Source: Ruminococcus flavefaciens (GTDB lineage Bacteria; Bacillota; Clostridia; Oscillospirales; Ruminococcaceae). From it: a DNA stretch of 10,220 bases. The notes below the pieces were generated by a model. It searched no databases. It was not told where the DNA came from and saw only the letters and a program-made list of their open reading frames with translations. Made by a program: the position numbers and the translations under genes. Shown here in pieces: positions 1 to 6,772 of the stretch; the first letter of the stretch is position 1; each line of letters starts with the position of its first letter. Location of the stretch: positions 1 to 10,220 of the forward strand of contig DBYI01000006.1 in the NCBI GenBank assembly GCA_002310115.1, written 5' to 3'.

Positions 1-40
1 CGGCTATGCTGATTTCAAGGAGCTGAACTTCGCAAAATAA
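1..40 (+). CDS. 3' end of a secreted-protein gene, paralogue of the 2505-4661 gene (partial)
   Basis: Reading from base 2, the frame gives GYADFKELNFAK and then TAA at 38-40. This is almost the same as GYADFKELSF near the C-terminus of the GH11-dockerin protein at 2505-4661, and the DNA matches too (ggctaYgctgattt). So the truncated gene at the left edge very probably ends in the same C-terminal domain as that protein, which I read as a degenerate GH11-like jelly roll. Only 12 codons are visible, so nothing can be said of its catalytic or dockerin parts. The remnant IS begins shortly after its stop codon. The assignment rests on a short but specific match plus position. Confidence 0.7.
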   Translation, partial: GYADFKELNFAK

Positions 41-57
41 CGTACAAAAATGAGATT

Positions 58-75
58 CCGCCCTTTAACGGGCGG
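58..75 (+). repeat. GC-rich hairpin CCGCCC-TTTAAC-GGGCGG
   Basis: Perfect 6-bp inverted repeat, 58-63 with 70-75, 6-nt loop, 18 nt after the stop codon of the left-edge gene. No T-run follows, so it is not a textbook terminator by itself. It may be part of the IS end or an RNA-stabilising hairpin. Confidence 0.5.
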
Positions 76-95
76 ATTCAGTCTGTCGAAAAAGT

Positions 96-116
96 CCAGC
101 GAAAGCTGGTTTTTTT
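96..116 (+). terminator. Intrinsic terminator with GAAA tetraloop
   Basis: CCAGC (96-100), GAAA loop (101-104), GCTGG (105-109), then seven T residues (110-116). The stem is short but G/C-rich, closes on a stable GNRA loop and leads straight into the T-tract. It would end transcripts from the left-edge gene, or protect the IS from outside transcription. Confidence 0.7.
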
Positions 117-126
117 CCAATTTTTG

Positions 127-135
127 TGGTATAAT
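127..135 (+). promoter_or_regulatory. Extended -10 promoter of the IS remnant (TGG-TATAAT)
   Basis: Perfect TATAAT at 130-135 preceded by TG at 127-128 in the extended -10 position. No convincing -35 box lies 17 nt upstream (TGGTTT at 107-112). It lies 24 nt upstream of the transposase ATG, with GGAAGGGAG as RBS between. Because no terminator is seen before 587, this promoter could now feed the downstream dockerin gene. Confidence 0.6.
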
Positions 136-158
136 ATAAAGGAAGGGAGCTGAGCATA

Positions 159-296
159 ATGCTGAGAGAAAACAAAGTCGAACGAGATCAAATGGAGTTT
201 TTCTGCATAGACAGTTTTGTACCGCAGGATCATCTTCTGCGTAAAATTGAGGATGCTGTGGCCTTTGTGCAGCTGCTGTTGTCGGATTTGGCATAA
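159..296 (+). pseudogene. Truncated IS1182-family transposase, N-terminal fragment
   Basis: ATG at 159 follows a good RBS (GGAAGGGAG, 141-149). The first ~34 residues (MLRENKVERDQMEFFCIDSF..., then VPQDHLLRKIEDAV) match the N-terminus typical of IS1182-type DDE transposases, where this region precedes the helical DNA-binding domain. After EDAV, near base 258, the family pattern (usually DF..IY/LV) is lost and the frame ends 11 codons later. Full-length members run to roughly 450-550 residues, so more than 90% is missing, including all DDE catalytic residues. The loss is by deletion or recombination, since unrelated coding sequence in another frame starts exactly at the break. Non-functional. 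Confidence 0.8.
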
Positions 297-586
297 CATA
301 TAATCATATAGGCACTAACATAGATGTCATTCCCAGCGATACTGATACTATCATTACTGAGAACAGCACCGTTCCTCAGATCACCACACATTATACTTCA
401 TATAAAGACGAAGAATCACATACAAGTTCGTCCCATACAACAGCTGCGCATTCAGCAGCTGCTATCACACGTACAACTGGAAGCTTTCAGACGGAAACCG
501 TAACAAATACGCCTACACAAACAGTGTCAGCCGGTACAACAGTATCAGCTGACAGACTTGAATCTTATGTGGAAGTGAATGTTGTT
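261..586 (+). pseudogene. Fragment of a membrane-anchored, Thr/Ser-rich protein, open in frame with the next gene
   Basis: This frame is open without a stop from 251 into the dockerin gene at 587. It reads as a hydrophobic segment (LCAAAVVGFGITY, 263-301), then about 90 residues rich in Thr, Ser and Ala, such as TSSSHTTAAHSAAAITRTTG. That looks like a transmembrane helix followed by an extracellular linker, as in anchored surface proteins or RsgI-type anti-sigma factors. There is no usable start codon near its beginning (first GTG at 524) and its 5' part was lost at the IS junction near 258. It is therefore probably a remnant whose 3' end abuts, or runs into, the signal peptide of the next CDS. 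Family unknown. Confidence 0.5.
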
Positions 587-2416
587 ATGAGAAAATTTTT
601 AGCAGTACTTGTGGCAACTTCGACAATGGCAAATCCGATAATTGCCAATTCATCACCGATAACACGCTTTGATCCGCAAGAGGATTATACTTATTCCCAG
701 CTTCTTAATTATGATAAGATCGAATCAGGAGAGCTCAGTACTGATTTGAACGGCGATGGAAAATTTGATATTCTTGATGTTCATTATGCCTATGAGACAA
801 TGCATCCGGAAAGAGAAACCATATTCAATTACTATCTGCGCAATAACGGTATAGTTCCAGAGGATTATAACATCAATAACTTCAAGGATGAAAACGGAAA
901 GATCACCGAAAGCACATGGTGGTTCTTTGGGTGGATGGCAACATTCTATGAGCCGAATATGAAGTATGACTTCACCGTGAAATACGATCAGGAGCATAAT
1001 GTTGACCTTGACATCAACGCCGACGGCGTCGTTGATGTAAAGGACTGTCTGGATTACTGGATGTTCAACGAGTATATGGCAGGCTACAGCTGCTGGTATC
1101 TTAATGATGAATACGCTGATGAGCTCAGAGAAAACTTCGGAGTTGAACCTGACAATTTCGGCTGGGGAGTCCTGCACAGACTTGATTCGATACTTGGAAG
1201 AGAATCCGAAGATATCGGTATGTGCATACCGGCTGATAAATACTGGCTTGACATCCCTATGAACGAAACAACACTCAGGAACTGTGCAAGATATTACGAC
1301 GAGCACTGGTATATCGGAATAAATAATTCTATGGGAGCGATCATTGTCACGAAAGAGTTCATAAACAACTGTGACTTCTCGGAAGAGTGGCTGGATCCTG
1401 AATACTGTGCGGAGTATCTGTATTCAAACGCATCTCCGGAATATCTGAAAGACCTGCGCTTCAGAGAAGCTGTAGTATCTATCACAGGAATTGATGAGAG
1501 CTTTACAGACGAAAGAGGCTTTTTCTTCGACTGGGCAGGATATGAATACTGCTACATGGGCGAGGCACGTGTAGACGCTATCGAAGCAGGACTGGTTAAA
1601 TACGAGGATTACTGTGACATTCTCAGCTGGCATTCAAATAATCCTAACTATATGTCAGCTACATATCCCGAATATGAAAATGGCATACAGGAAGGAAAAG
1701 TTTCTATGCCTGATATGAACGCTGACGGCAAACTTGATGATCTGGATATGGAAATACTCGCCGCTTGCTACCGGGTTATCACAATCAAAGAGTATTCAAC
1801 CGAAGAGATCGTTGATACAGTAAAGAGATGGTATGATCCCTATATGTTCTCCCGTGCAAACAATGGAAGAAACAACGAAAGCCTTGACAGGCCCGACTGG
1901 AATCCGGACGGCGATGCCATCGCATCCCTTGACTGCAACGATAATGGTCTGATATGTGATGATTATGACGTTCTTTTTGCAGGAATATATATTTCAAAAT
2001 ATGGCAATGTTGACTTTGACTTGTATGATGAATTCTTTGCATCAGAAGAATATGAACATTATGAAAATAGGAACTGGAAATATTACGACCGTCATTCACA
2101 TATCATATCGGGTCTCTCAGGAGGAGGCGTGTACTACGACTACATAATCGCGCTGGCAGATCTTATGTTTGATATGGACAAAGCTAATGGCAACGAACCT
2201 AAAGCACCTTCTGGTGCGCCCCACCGGACAGGCGACGCAACTGCCGACGGTGAGCTCATGATCAATGATGCTGTCATAATAATGCAGACGCTCTGCAACC
2301 CGAATAAATATGCCCTTTCCATAAGAGGAGAGTTCAACGCAGACGTTAATAATACAAACGACGGTATTACGCTTAATGACGCTCTGACAGTTCAGAAAAA
2401 GCTTCTGAACTGCTGA
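587..2416 (+). CDS. Secreted dockerin protein with four extra internal EF-hand-type calcium loops
   Basis: I chose ATG 587 because it opens a clean signal peptide (MRKFLAVLVATSTMANPIIA, cleavage near ANS) with a GGAAGTG RBS 8 nt upstream; an upstream GTG at 524 would bury that signal. The 609-aa product ends in a two-loop type I dockerin of the Ruminococcus style: loop one at residues 550-561 (DATADGELMIND) followed by AVIIMQTLCNP, loop two from residue 586 (DVNNTNDGITLND) followed by ALTVQKKLL. Dockerins bind cohesins on cellulosome scaffoldins. Three further canonical loops occur at residues 53-64 (DLNGDGKFDILD), 142-153 (DINADGVVDVKD) and 376-387 (DMNADGKLDDLD), and a degenerate one at about 449-461 (DCNDNGLICDDYD). 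The spacer regions are rich in aromatic and acidic residues and contain about a dozen cysteines. I recognise no catalytic domain. There is no terminator before the next gene 88 nt on, so co-transcription is likely. Confidence 0.85.
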   Translation: MRKFLAVLVATSTMANPIIANSSPITRFDPQEDYTYSQLLNYDKIESGELSTDLNGDGKFDILDVHYAYETMHPERETIFNYYLRNNGIVPEDYNINNFKDENGKITESTWWFFGWMATFYEPNMKYDFTVKYDQEHNVDLDINADGVVDVKDCLDYWMFNEYMAGYSCWYLNDEYADELRENFGVEPDNFGWGVLHRLDSILGRESEDIGMCIPADKYWLDIPMNETTLRNCARYYDEHWYIGINNSMGAIIVTKEFINNCDFSEEWLDPEYCAEYLYSNASPEYLKDLRFREAVVSITGIDESFTDERGFFFDWAGYEYCYMGEARVDAIEAGLVKYEDYCDILSWHSNNPNYMSATYPEYENGIQEGKVSMPDMNADGKLDDLDMEILAACYRVITIKEYSTEEIVDTVKRWYDPYMFSRANNGRNNESLDRPDWNPDGDAIASLDCNDNGLICDDYDVLFAGIYISKYGNVDFDLYDEFFASEEYEHYENRNWKYYDRHSHIISGLSGGGVYYDYIIALADLMFDMDKANGNEPKAPSGAPHRTGDATADGELMINDAVIIMQTLCNPNKYALSIRGEFNADVNNTNDGITLNDALTVQKKLLNC

Positions 2417-2504
2417 ATATCTTCCATAAACACACTGCTTACAGTAATTCTATATGCAGCTTCATAGTATGCTCTGCACGAAGCTCAAGTCAGGAGGAAA
2501 TAAT

Positions 2505-4661
2505 ATGCAATGCTTTTTTAAAAGGACGCTGTCAGTAATTATGTCAGGACTGTGCCTATTGAGCGCAGCCAGCCTGCCAGCTGTTATGCCTGGGTCCGAG
2601 GTTTACGCAGCTGATTACCAGATAAGCGATATAATTGACGGATATTATTATGAGTGCTGGAACCAGAACATGACTGGTGAAGTCGATTATAAAAATACTG
2701 AAAACAATGGCTTTACCTTCAGCTGGAACAATATAGTGGAATGCTTTGCATTAAAGGGCGAAAGATTTGAAAGGAAAACTGTCTTTGCGTCACAGATAAA
2801 AGAGTATAATGTAGCATACGATGAAGATGTGGACTATATGGCATCTGACTCACGCTCAGGCGTTTACGGCTGGATGGAAAGTCAGAATGAATATATTGAG
2901 TTTCGCATAGTTGACAGTTGGGGAAGCCAGCGCCCTACCCCCGGAAACATTCTTGATTCATTTGAATCCAATGGTATTACCTATGATATCTTCATAACGG
3001 CAAGGCCGAACATGGATTTCCTTGGTATCAACAGCACTCCTATCTATTACAGCGTTGCGCAGGAAAACCTTGCTCAAAAGGCAGATGGCAGTTGCAATAT
3101 AAAAAACACCATAAATGTGGCAGATCATTTTAAAGCATGGAGCGAAGCCGGTCTTGAGCTTGGATATATGTATGACATAGGATTTTCAGTCCAGGCATAC
3201 AGAAGCCATGGCAGCGCGAATCTTAACTCATTGGAAATCACAAAGGAGATCACGACTGATACCAATTACGGTCCCGGAGCTGTATACAGCAAACATGATC
3301 CGCTTCCTGTCGATGAAAAAGGACGGACAGTCTATATTGATTTTGAAACAGATAATGAAAATGTTAGTGTAGAAGACGAAAACTCCTCTGCAGTCTATAC
3401 TTCGGATCATTCATTCAGCGGCGAGAGATCATTCCTTATATCGGGCAAAGGCGAAAATGAATGCTCATTTGAGTACAGCATTGACCCATACGACTTCCGT
3501 ACCAATGAAAAAAACGTCAGAGAACTTACAGCTGGTATGAAGATATATCATAACGGGAATAAGGCTGTTATATTCAGAATATCACTGGCAACTGAAAAAA
3601 ATAACAATGTCGTGATAAACGATATCTCCTGCCGGACGATATGTCCCGGAAGCTGGAAAAATCTTGAGGATATTAAACTCACGCTGAATAATGATTTGTT
3701 TTCGCGTCAGTATCTGTGCATAACAGTTTCAGAGTCTGTGGACTTCTTCATTGATGATTTTTACATCGCCAATACTGATGACTATGCTTTGACCAGTCGA
3801 CATATACGCGGTGATGTGAACGATGACAACAAAACGGATATCTACGACATCACTGAATTAAGAAAAGAGCTTATCGAGTCAGAAGGTTATCATCTGTGCT
3901 ACGATTATGACGTAAACGGTGATTGCAGGCTCGATGTGTGCGACCTAATTCTTCTCACGGAATATGTTCTTGGTAAAACAGATCATTTTCCTGAATCCGA
4001 GACCGGAACTTTAATTGAATACGGAAGCTTCAGTAAGGCATGGTACGGCGGAGCAATCGATTCAACGTTGCGTGATAGAAGTATAGACGATGTAAAAACA
4101 GCTGTGCGTTCAGATGGTACTTTCATGTCTGAATGGAATATCTCAGACTATTATGAGATAACAGAATACCAGGAGTTTGACAGTGCTGATGAGATTAGCG
4201 TAAAATACTCCGGACTTGTAAAAACAACTCCACATGAGAAATACAGCTATAAAAAAGGAGTTGAACTGACGATAACCGGATCATTTCAAAAAGATTGGTC
4301 GGACATACTGTATATTCATGTATGTGAGGGATTCGGCAAAAAAGAATCAGTTGATCATGACACTATTATAGATGAGCTAGAAACTGTAGATATTGGCAGC
4401 AAGAAATATTATAAAAACACTGAAAAGCAAAAATTAGGTTCAGACATAGTAACATGGATCACGCTTTATGATACTGAAGCTTTTAATATATGCGGCGAAA
4501 TAAATAGTATTGAAGGCAAGGTCGATTTTGCAGAGATAATGGAAGCACTCGACCTTGAAGGCTATAAACCCAAAAAAGCTGATTTTAAATTTGTTTCCAG
4601 AAATGCCGACGGCTACGCTGATTTTAAGGAATTATCCTTCATCAGTAATAGCACGACATAA
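2505..4661 (+). CDS. Secreted cellulosomal GH11-CBM22-like-dockerin protein with a second degenerate GH11-like domain; acid/base Glu replaced by Gln
   Basis: ATG 2505 is preferred over 2454: AGGAGG lies 7 nt upstream and it opens a signal peptide (cleavage after residue 35, VYA/AD). The product is 718 aa. Residues 40-246 are a GH11 xylanase fold: GYYYECWNQ, GFTFSWNNI, VYGWM, YIEFRIVDSWG, ADHFKAW, AYRSHGSAN. The nucleophile is kept (E132), but the acid/base position, VEGY in the family, reads VQAY (Q230). Residues 273-423 form a jelly roll like CBM22/CBM4 ending in FFIDDFYIAN. Residues 437-448 and 469-480 are the two dockerin calcium loops (DVNDDNKTDIYD, DVNGDCRLDVCD), placed internally. Residues ~500-718 resemble GH11 strand by strand without catalytic residues. 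GH11 enzymes cleave beta-1,4-xylan; with Gln at the acid/base site this one is probably weak or inactive and may act in xylan binding. Secretion and cellulosome attachment are strongly supported; activity is not. Confidence 0.85.
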   Translation: MQCFFKRTLSVIMSGLCLLSAASLPAVMPGSEVYAADYQISDIIDGYYYECWNQNMTGEVDYKNTENNGFTFSWNNIVECFALKGERFERKTVFASQIKEYNVAYDEDVDYMASDSRSGVYGWMESQNEYIEFRIVDSWGSQRPTPGNILDSFESNGITYDIFITARPNMDFLGINSTPIYYSVAQENLAQKADGSCNIKNTINVADHFKAWSEAGLELGYMYDIGFSVQAYRSHGSANLNSLEITKEITTDTNYGPGAVYSKHDPLPVDEKGRTVYIDFETDNENVSVEDENSSAVYTSDHSFSGERSFLISGKGENECSFEYSIDPYDFRTNEKNVRELTAGMKIYHNGNKAVIFRISLATEKNNNVVINDISCRTICPGSWKNLEDIKLTLNNDLFSRQYLCITVSESVDFFIDDFYIANTDDYALTSRHIRGDVNDDNKTDIYDITELRKELIESEGYHLCYDYDVNGDCRLDVCDLILLTEYVLGKTDHFPESETGTLIEYGSFSKAWYGGAIDSTLRDRSIDDVKTAVRSDGTFMSEWNISDYYEITEYQEFDSADEISVKYSGLVKTTPHEKYSYKKGVELTITGSFQKDWSDILYIHVCEGFGKKESVDHDTIIDELETVDIGSKKYYKNTEKQKLGSDIVTWITLYDTEAFNICGEINSIEGKVDFAEIMEALDLEGYKPKKADFKFVSRNADGYADFKELSFISNSTT

Positions 4662-4669
4662 CAAAATAA

Positions 4670-4694
4670 CTGCCAGATAGTTTATAATTGGCAG
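4670..4694 (+). repeat. Hairpin after the GH11-dockerin gene
   Basis: CTGCCA (4670-4675) pairs with TGGCAG (4689-4694) across a 13-nt loop, starting 9 nt after the stop. Only ATTATT follows rather than a T-run, so it is at best a weak terminator. Confidence 0.4.
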
Positions 4695-4803
4695 ATTATT
4701 ACCCTAATGTGTACTCCTTAATAATTCCCCACGATATCAATGATGAAATGTTTCAAAAATATAGAATAAAACGATGTAAAATCCTTATGTGCACGAAAAC
4801 ACG
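4695..4803. other. Intergenic stretch without visible gene
   Basis: AT-rich, stop codons in all frames, no RBS-preceded ORF and no strong hairpin. It separates the exported dockerin block from the BspA-like unit. Confidence 0.6.
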
Positions 4804-4832
4804 TTGACAGTAGTAGAAGTAGTTTGTAATAT
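4804..4832 (+). promoter_or_regulatory. Sigma-A-type promoter of the BspA-like gene
   Basis: Perfect -35 TTGACA (4804-4809), 17-nt spacer, TAATAT as -10 (4827-4832, four of six consensus bases). Transcription would start near 4839 and leave a ~100-nt leader before ATG 4938. The leader has a small TGCG/CGCA hairpin around 4864-4877 but no riboswitch I recognise. Confidence 0.7.
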
Positions 4833-4937
4833 AAGATAACTCGAAGAAGAGTGAAGATCTGTATGCGAAAAAACGCACATAGAGTTATTTGATGAGTTTA
4901 TTTCGATGTTTTATTAAAGAAAGGGATGAATTTAATC

Positions 4938-6755
4938 ATGAAAAAACAGCAAATTAAGAAAGTAACTTCAGCAATAATGACTTTTGTTCTTGTATTCGGA
5001 GTTTTAAGCATTCACACAGGCAATAGAACCTTATTTGACAGTTTTTTTTCAGCTAATGCGGCAACATCTACGGTGCTCTTTGATTCAAAATCCGGCATTC
5101 TTACTCTCAGCGGAAACGTTGTAATTGAAGATGTAAAGAAGTGGTCGTCAAATAGTAATGTGAAAAAAGTAATATGTGCTAAGGGTACAATATTTCCTGA
5201 AGATTGCAAGAGAATGTTTTATCAATATTTGGCAGGAGAGATAGACCTTTCAAATGCTAATACGTCGCTTGTTACAAATATGGCTGGGATGTTTGAGGAA
5301 TGTCAAGCTGAAGCATTGGATCTTAGCAGTTTTAACACATCTAATGTTACTAATATGAATGGGATGTTTGGATCTTGCGGCGCCCTTAAATCACTTGACA
5401 TTAGCAGCTTTGATACTTCAAAGGTTACTGATATGAGTTGTATGTTCTGGTCAAATACACAACTTGAATTACTTGACCTTAGCAATTTTGATACATCAAA
5501 TGTTCTTAATATGTTTGATATGTTTGCACATTGTATGGGCTTAAAAAAACTTGATATTAGCAGCTTTGATACAAGCAAGGTAACTGATATGTCATATATG
5601 TTCTATGAAAGTTATAACCTTACATCGCTTGATCTCTCTAGTTTTAACACATCTAATGTTACTAATATGAATGGGATGTTTGGATTTTGCGGCGCCCTTA
5701 AATCACTTGATATTAGCAGCTTTGATACTTCGAAAGTATTTGATATGAGTGATTTGTTTTCCTTTTGTATGAGCCTTGAAAAAATATTTGTGTCAGATAA
5801 ATGGACTATTTCTTCAGTTACATCATCAAGTTTTATGTTCGATGGATGTTCTATGCTTGTAGGTGGAAATGGTACAAAATACCGTTCAGAATATTCTAAT
5901 AAAGATCGTGCCGTAGTTGACACACCCGACACTCCAGGATATTTAACAATGGTTAATAAGCTTAAGGGAGCTTCGTTAACTCTTGATGGAAATATTGGGT
6001 TAAACATTTATGCATATATTAACAATAGCACTGAAAAGATTGTCATTAGTGGTCCTGCTGGTGATGTTATAATTACTGATTTTTCTAATAAAGAGAAGGA
6101 CGGAACAAACAAGTTCACATACAAGATTAATGCTGTTCAGGCACATGATAATATTACATTGAAGTTCTATGATAAGTATGGCAGTATTCTCAGGATATGC
6201 ATGATGAATGAAGACGATGAGATCGTACAGAAGGTAGATTACAGTGTTCATAATTATTTAGTAGATATAAAGGATGATGACTCATACAAAACTAACGCAA
6301 AACTAAAAAATATTATTGATGCCACCGAAAACTATTGTAATGCTGCCGAGAATTACTTCAATGGCACAAAGAATGTAATTAAAAATATCAGCAATGTTGA
6401 CAAAAAGAGTGTAAATGAATATGCTCCTTCACATGATAAAATAAAACTTTCACTTGTGCTTAATTCAGCTACAGCTATGAGAATATATACTGATGCTAAT
6501 AAGGTTGAATATAGCGGCAGCGAAGTATCACCTAAAACGGGAAAATATGGGGAATACTATGAGATTTTCAATATACCCGCTCAGATGCTTGGAAGCGAAT
6601 ATAGTGTAATTATAGACGAAACTGAGTATAAGTTTATTCCGTTGTCATATGTTTATCGCGTGCTCAACAATGCAAACGCAAGTGAAAAGCTTATAGATAT
6701 GGCAAAGGCAACATTTGTTTATGCTAAAGCAGCAGAAGATTATGTTGGCGAATAA
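4938..6755 (+). CDS. Secreted BspA-like leucine-rich-repeat (DUF285) protein
   Basis: Of two in-frame ATGs (4926, 4938), the second is preferred: AAAGGG at 4920-4925 touches the first ATG but sits 12 nt before the second, which opens MKKQQIKK and a hydrophobic signal segment with cleavage near SANAA (residues 41-42). The 605-aa product carries BspA/DUF285 repeats, consensus LDxSxFDTSxVTDMxxMF. Six exact 26-residue units have their first Leu codons at 5316, 5394, 5472, 5550, 5628 and 5706, flanked by degenerate units at ~5241 and ~5784. In other bacteria such repeats mediate adhesion to proteins, cells or surfaces. Residues ~344-605 form a domain starting GASLTLDGNIGLN, with ENYCNAAENYFNGT, KLSLVLNSATAMRIYTD and VYRVLNNANASEK. 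From memory it recurs at the C-terminus of Ruminococcus secreted proteins; function unknown. No dockerin, LPXTG or transmembrane anchor is visible, so it is probably released or held non-covalently. It shares a transcript with the small ORF 17 nt downstream. Confidence 0.88.
   Translation: MKKQQIKKVTSAIMTFVLVFGVLSIHTGNRTLFDSFFSANAATSTVLFDSKSGILTLSGNVVIEDVKKWSSNSNVKKVICAKGTIFPEDCKRMFYQYLAGEIDLSNANTSLVTNMAGMFEECQAEALDLSSFNTSNVTNMNGMFGSCGALKSLDISSFDTSKVTDMSCMFWSNTQLELLDLSNFDTSNVLNMFDMFAHCMGLKKLDISSFDTSKVTDMSYMFYESYNLTSLDLSSFNTSNVTNMNGMFGFCGALKSLDISSFDTSKVFDMSDLFSFCMSLEKIFVSDKWTISSVTSSSFMFDGCSMLVGGNGTKYRSEYSNKDRAVVDTPDTPGYLTMVNKLKGASLTLDGNIGLNIYAYINNSTEKIVISGPAGDVIITDFSNKEKDGTNKFTYKINAVQAHDNITLKFYDKYGSILRICMMNEDDEIVQKVDYSVHNYLVDIKDDDSYKTNAKLKNIIDATENYCNAAENYFNGTKNVIKNISNVDKKSVNEYAPSHDKIKLSLVLNSATAMRIYTDANKVEYSGSEVSPKTGKYGEYYEIFNIPAQMLGSEYSVIIDETEYKFIPLSYVYRVLNNANASEKLIDMAKATFVYAKAAEDYVGE
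5316..5783 (+). repeat. Six tandem 78-bp repeats within the BspA-like gene
   Basis: The leucine that opens each unit recurs at exactly 78-nt steps (5316, 5394, 5472, 5550, 5628, 5706). Units 1-2 and 5-6 are much closer to each other than to units 3-4: the block from 5328 and the block from 5640, 312 nt apart, are identical for the first 46 nt and differ at only a few positions over ~100 nt. Confidence 0.9.
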
Positions 6756-6772
6756 AAGAGAGGAGTAGAAAA

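Larger units (their letters stand above)
41..260 (+). mobile_element. Left-end remnant of an IS1182-like insertion sequence
   Basis: The stretch holds a terminator hairpin, an extended -10 promoter and the first ~35 codons of an IS1182-type transposase, then breaks off near 258. Everything to the right end of the element (the DDE catalytic part and the right inverted repeat) is missing. The exact left boundary cannot be placed because no partner inverted repeat survives in the window; 41 is simply the first base after the neighbouring stop codon. Confidence 0.55.

Noticed and set aside
4..299. Two minus-strand frames across the IS remnant
   Set aside because: Low-complexity protein sequence, and they run antisense to the transposase N-terminus, its promoter and the terminator.
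725..1306. 193-codon open frame on the minus strand opposite the dockerin gene
   Set aside because: It lies wholly inside a clear + strand CDS with signal peptide and dockerin, has no RBS and no recognisable domain; a shadow frame.
2438..2470. Possible promoter in the gap before the GH11-dockerin gene
   Set aside because: TTACAG and TAGTAT are ~20 nt apart and poorly matched; co-transcription from upstream is simpler.
5316..5783. Regular 78-bp repeats considered as a CRISPR-like array
   Set aside because: The whole unit is repeated without unique spacers, the period is a multiple of three, and it encodes the BspA repeat consensus.
5612..6007. Minus-strand open frames opposite the BspA-like repeats (also 5303-5578), with repeat-like protein
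   Set aside because: Their apparent repeats only mirror the 78-bp DNA repeats of the real + strand gene; no RBS or start context.
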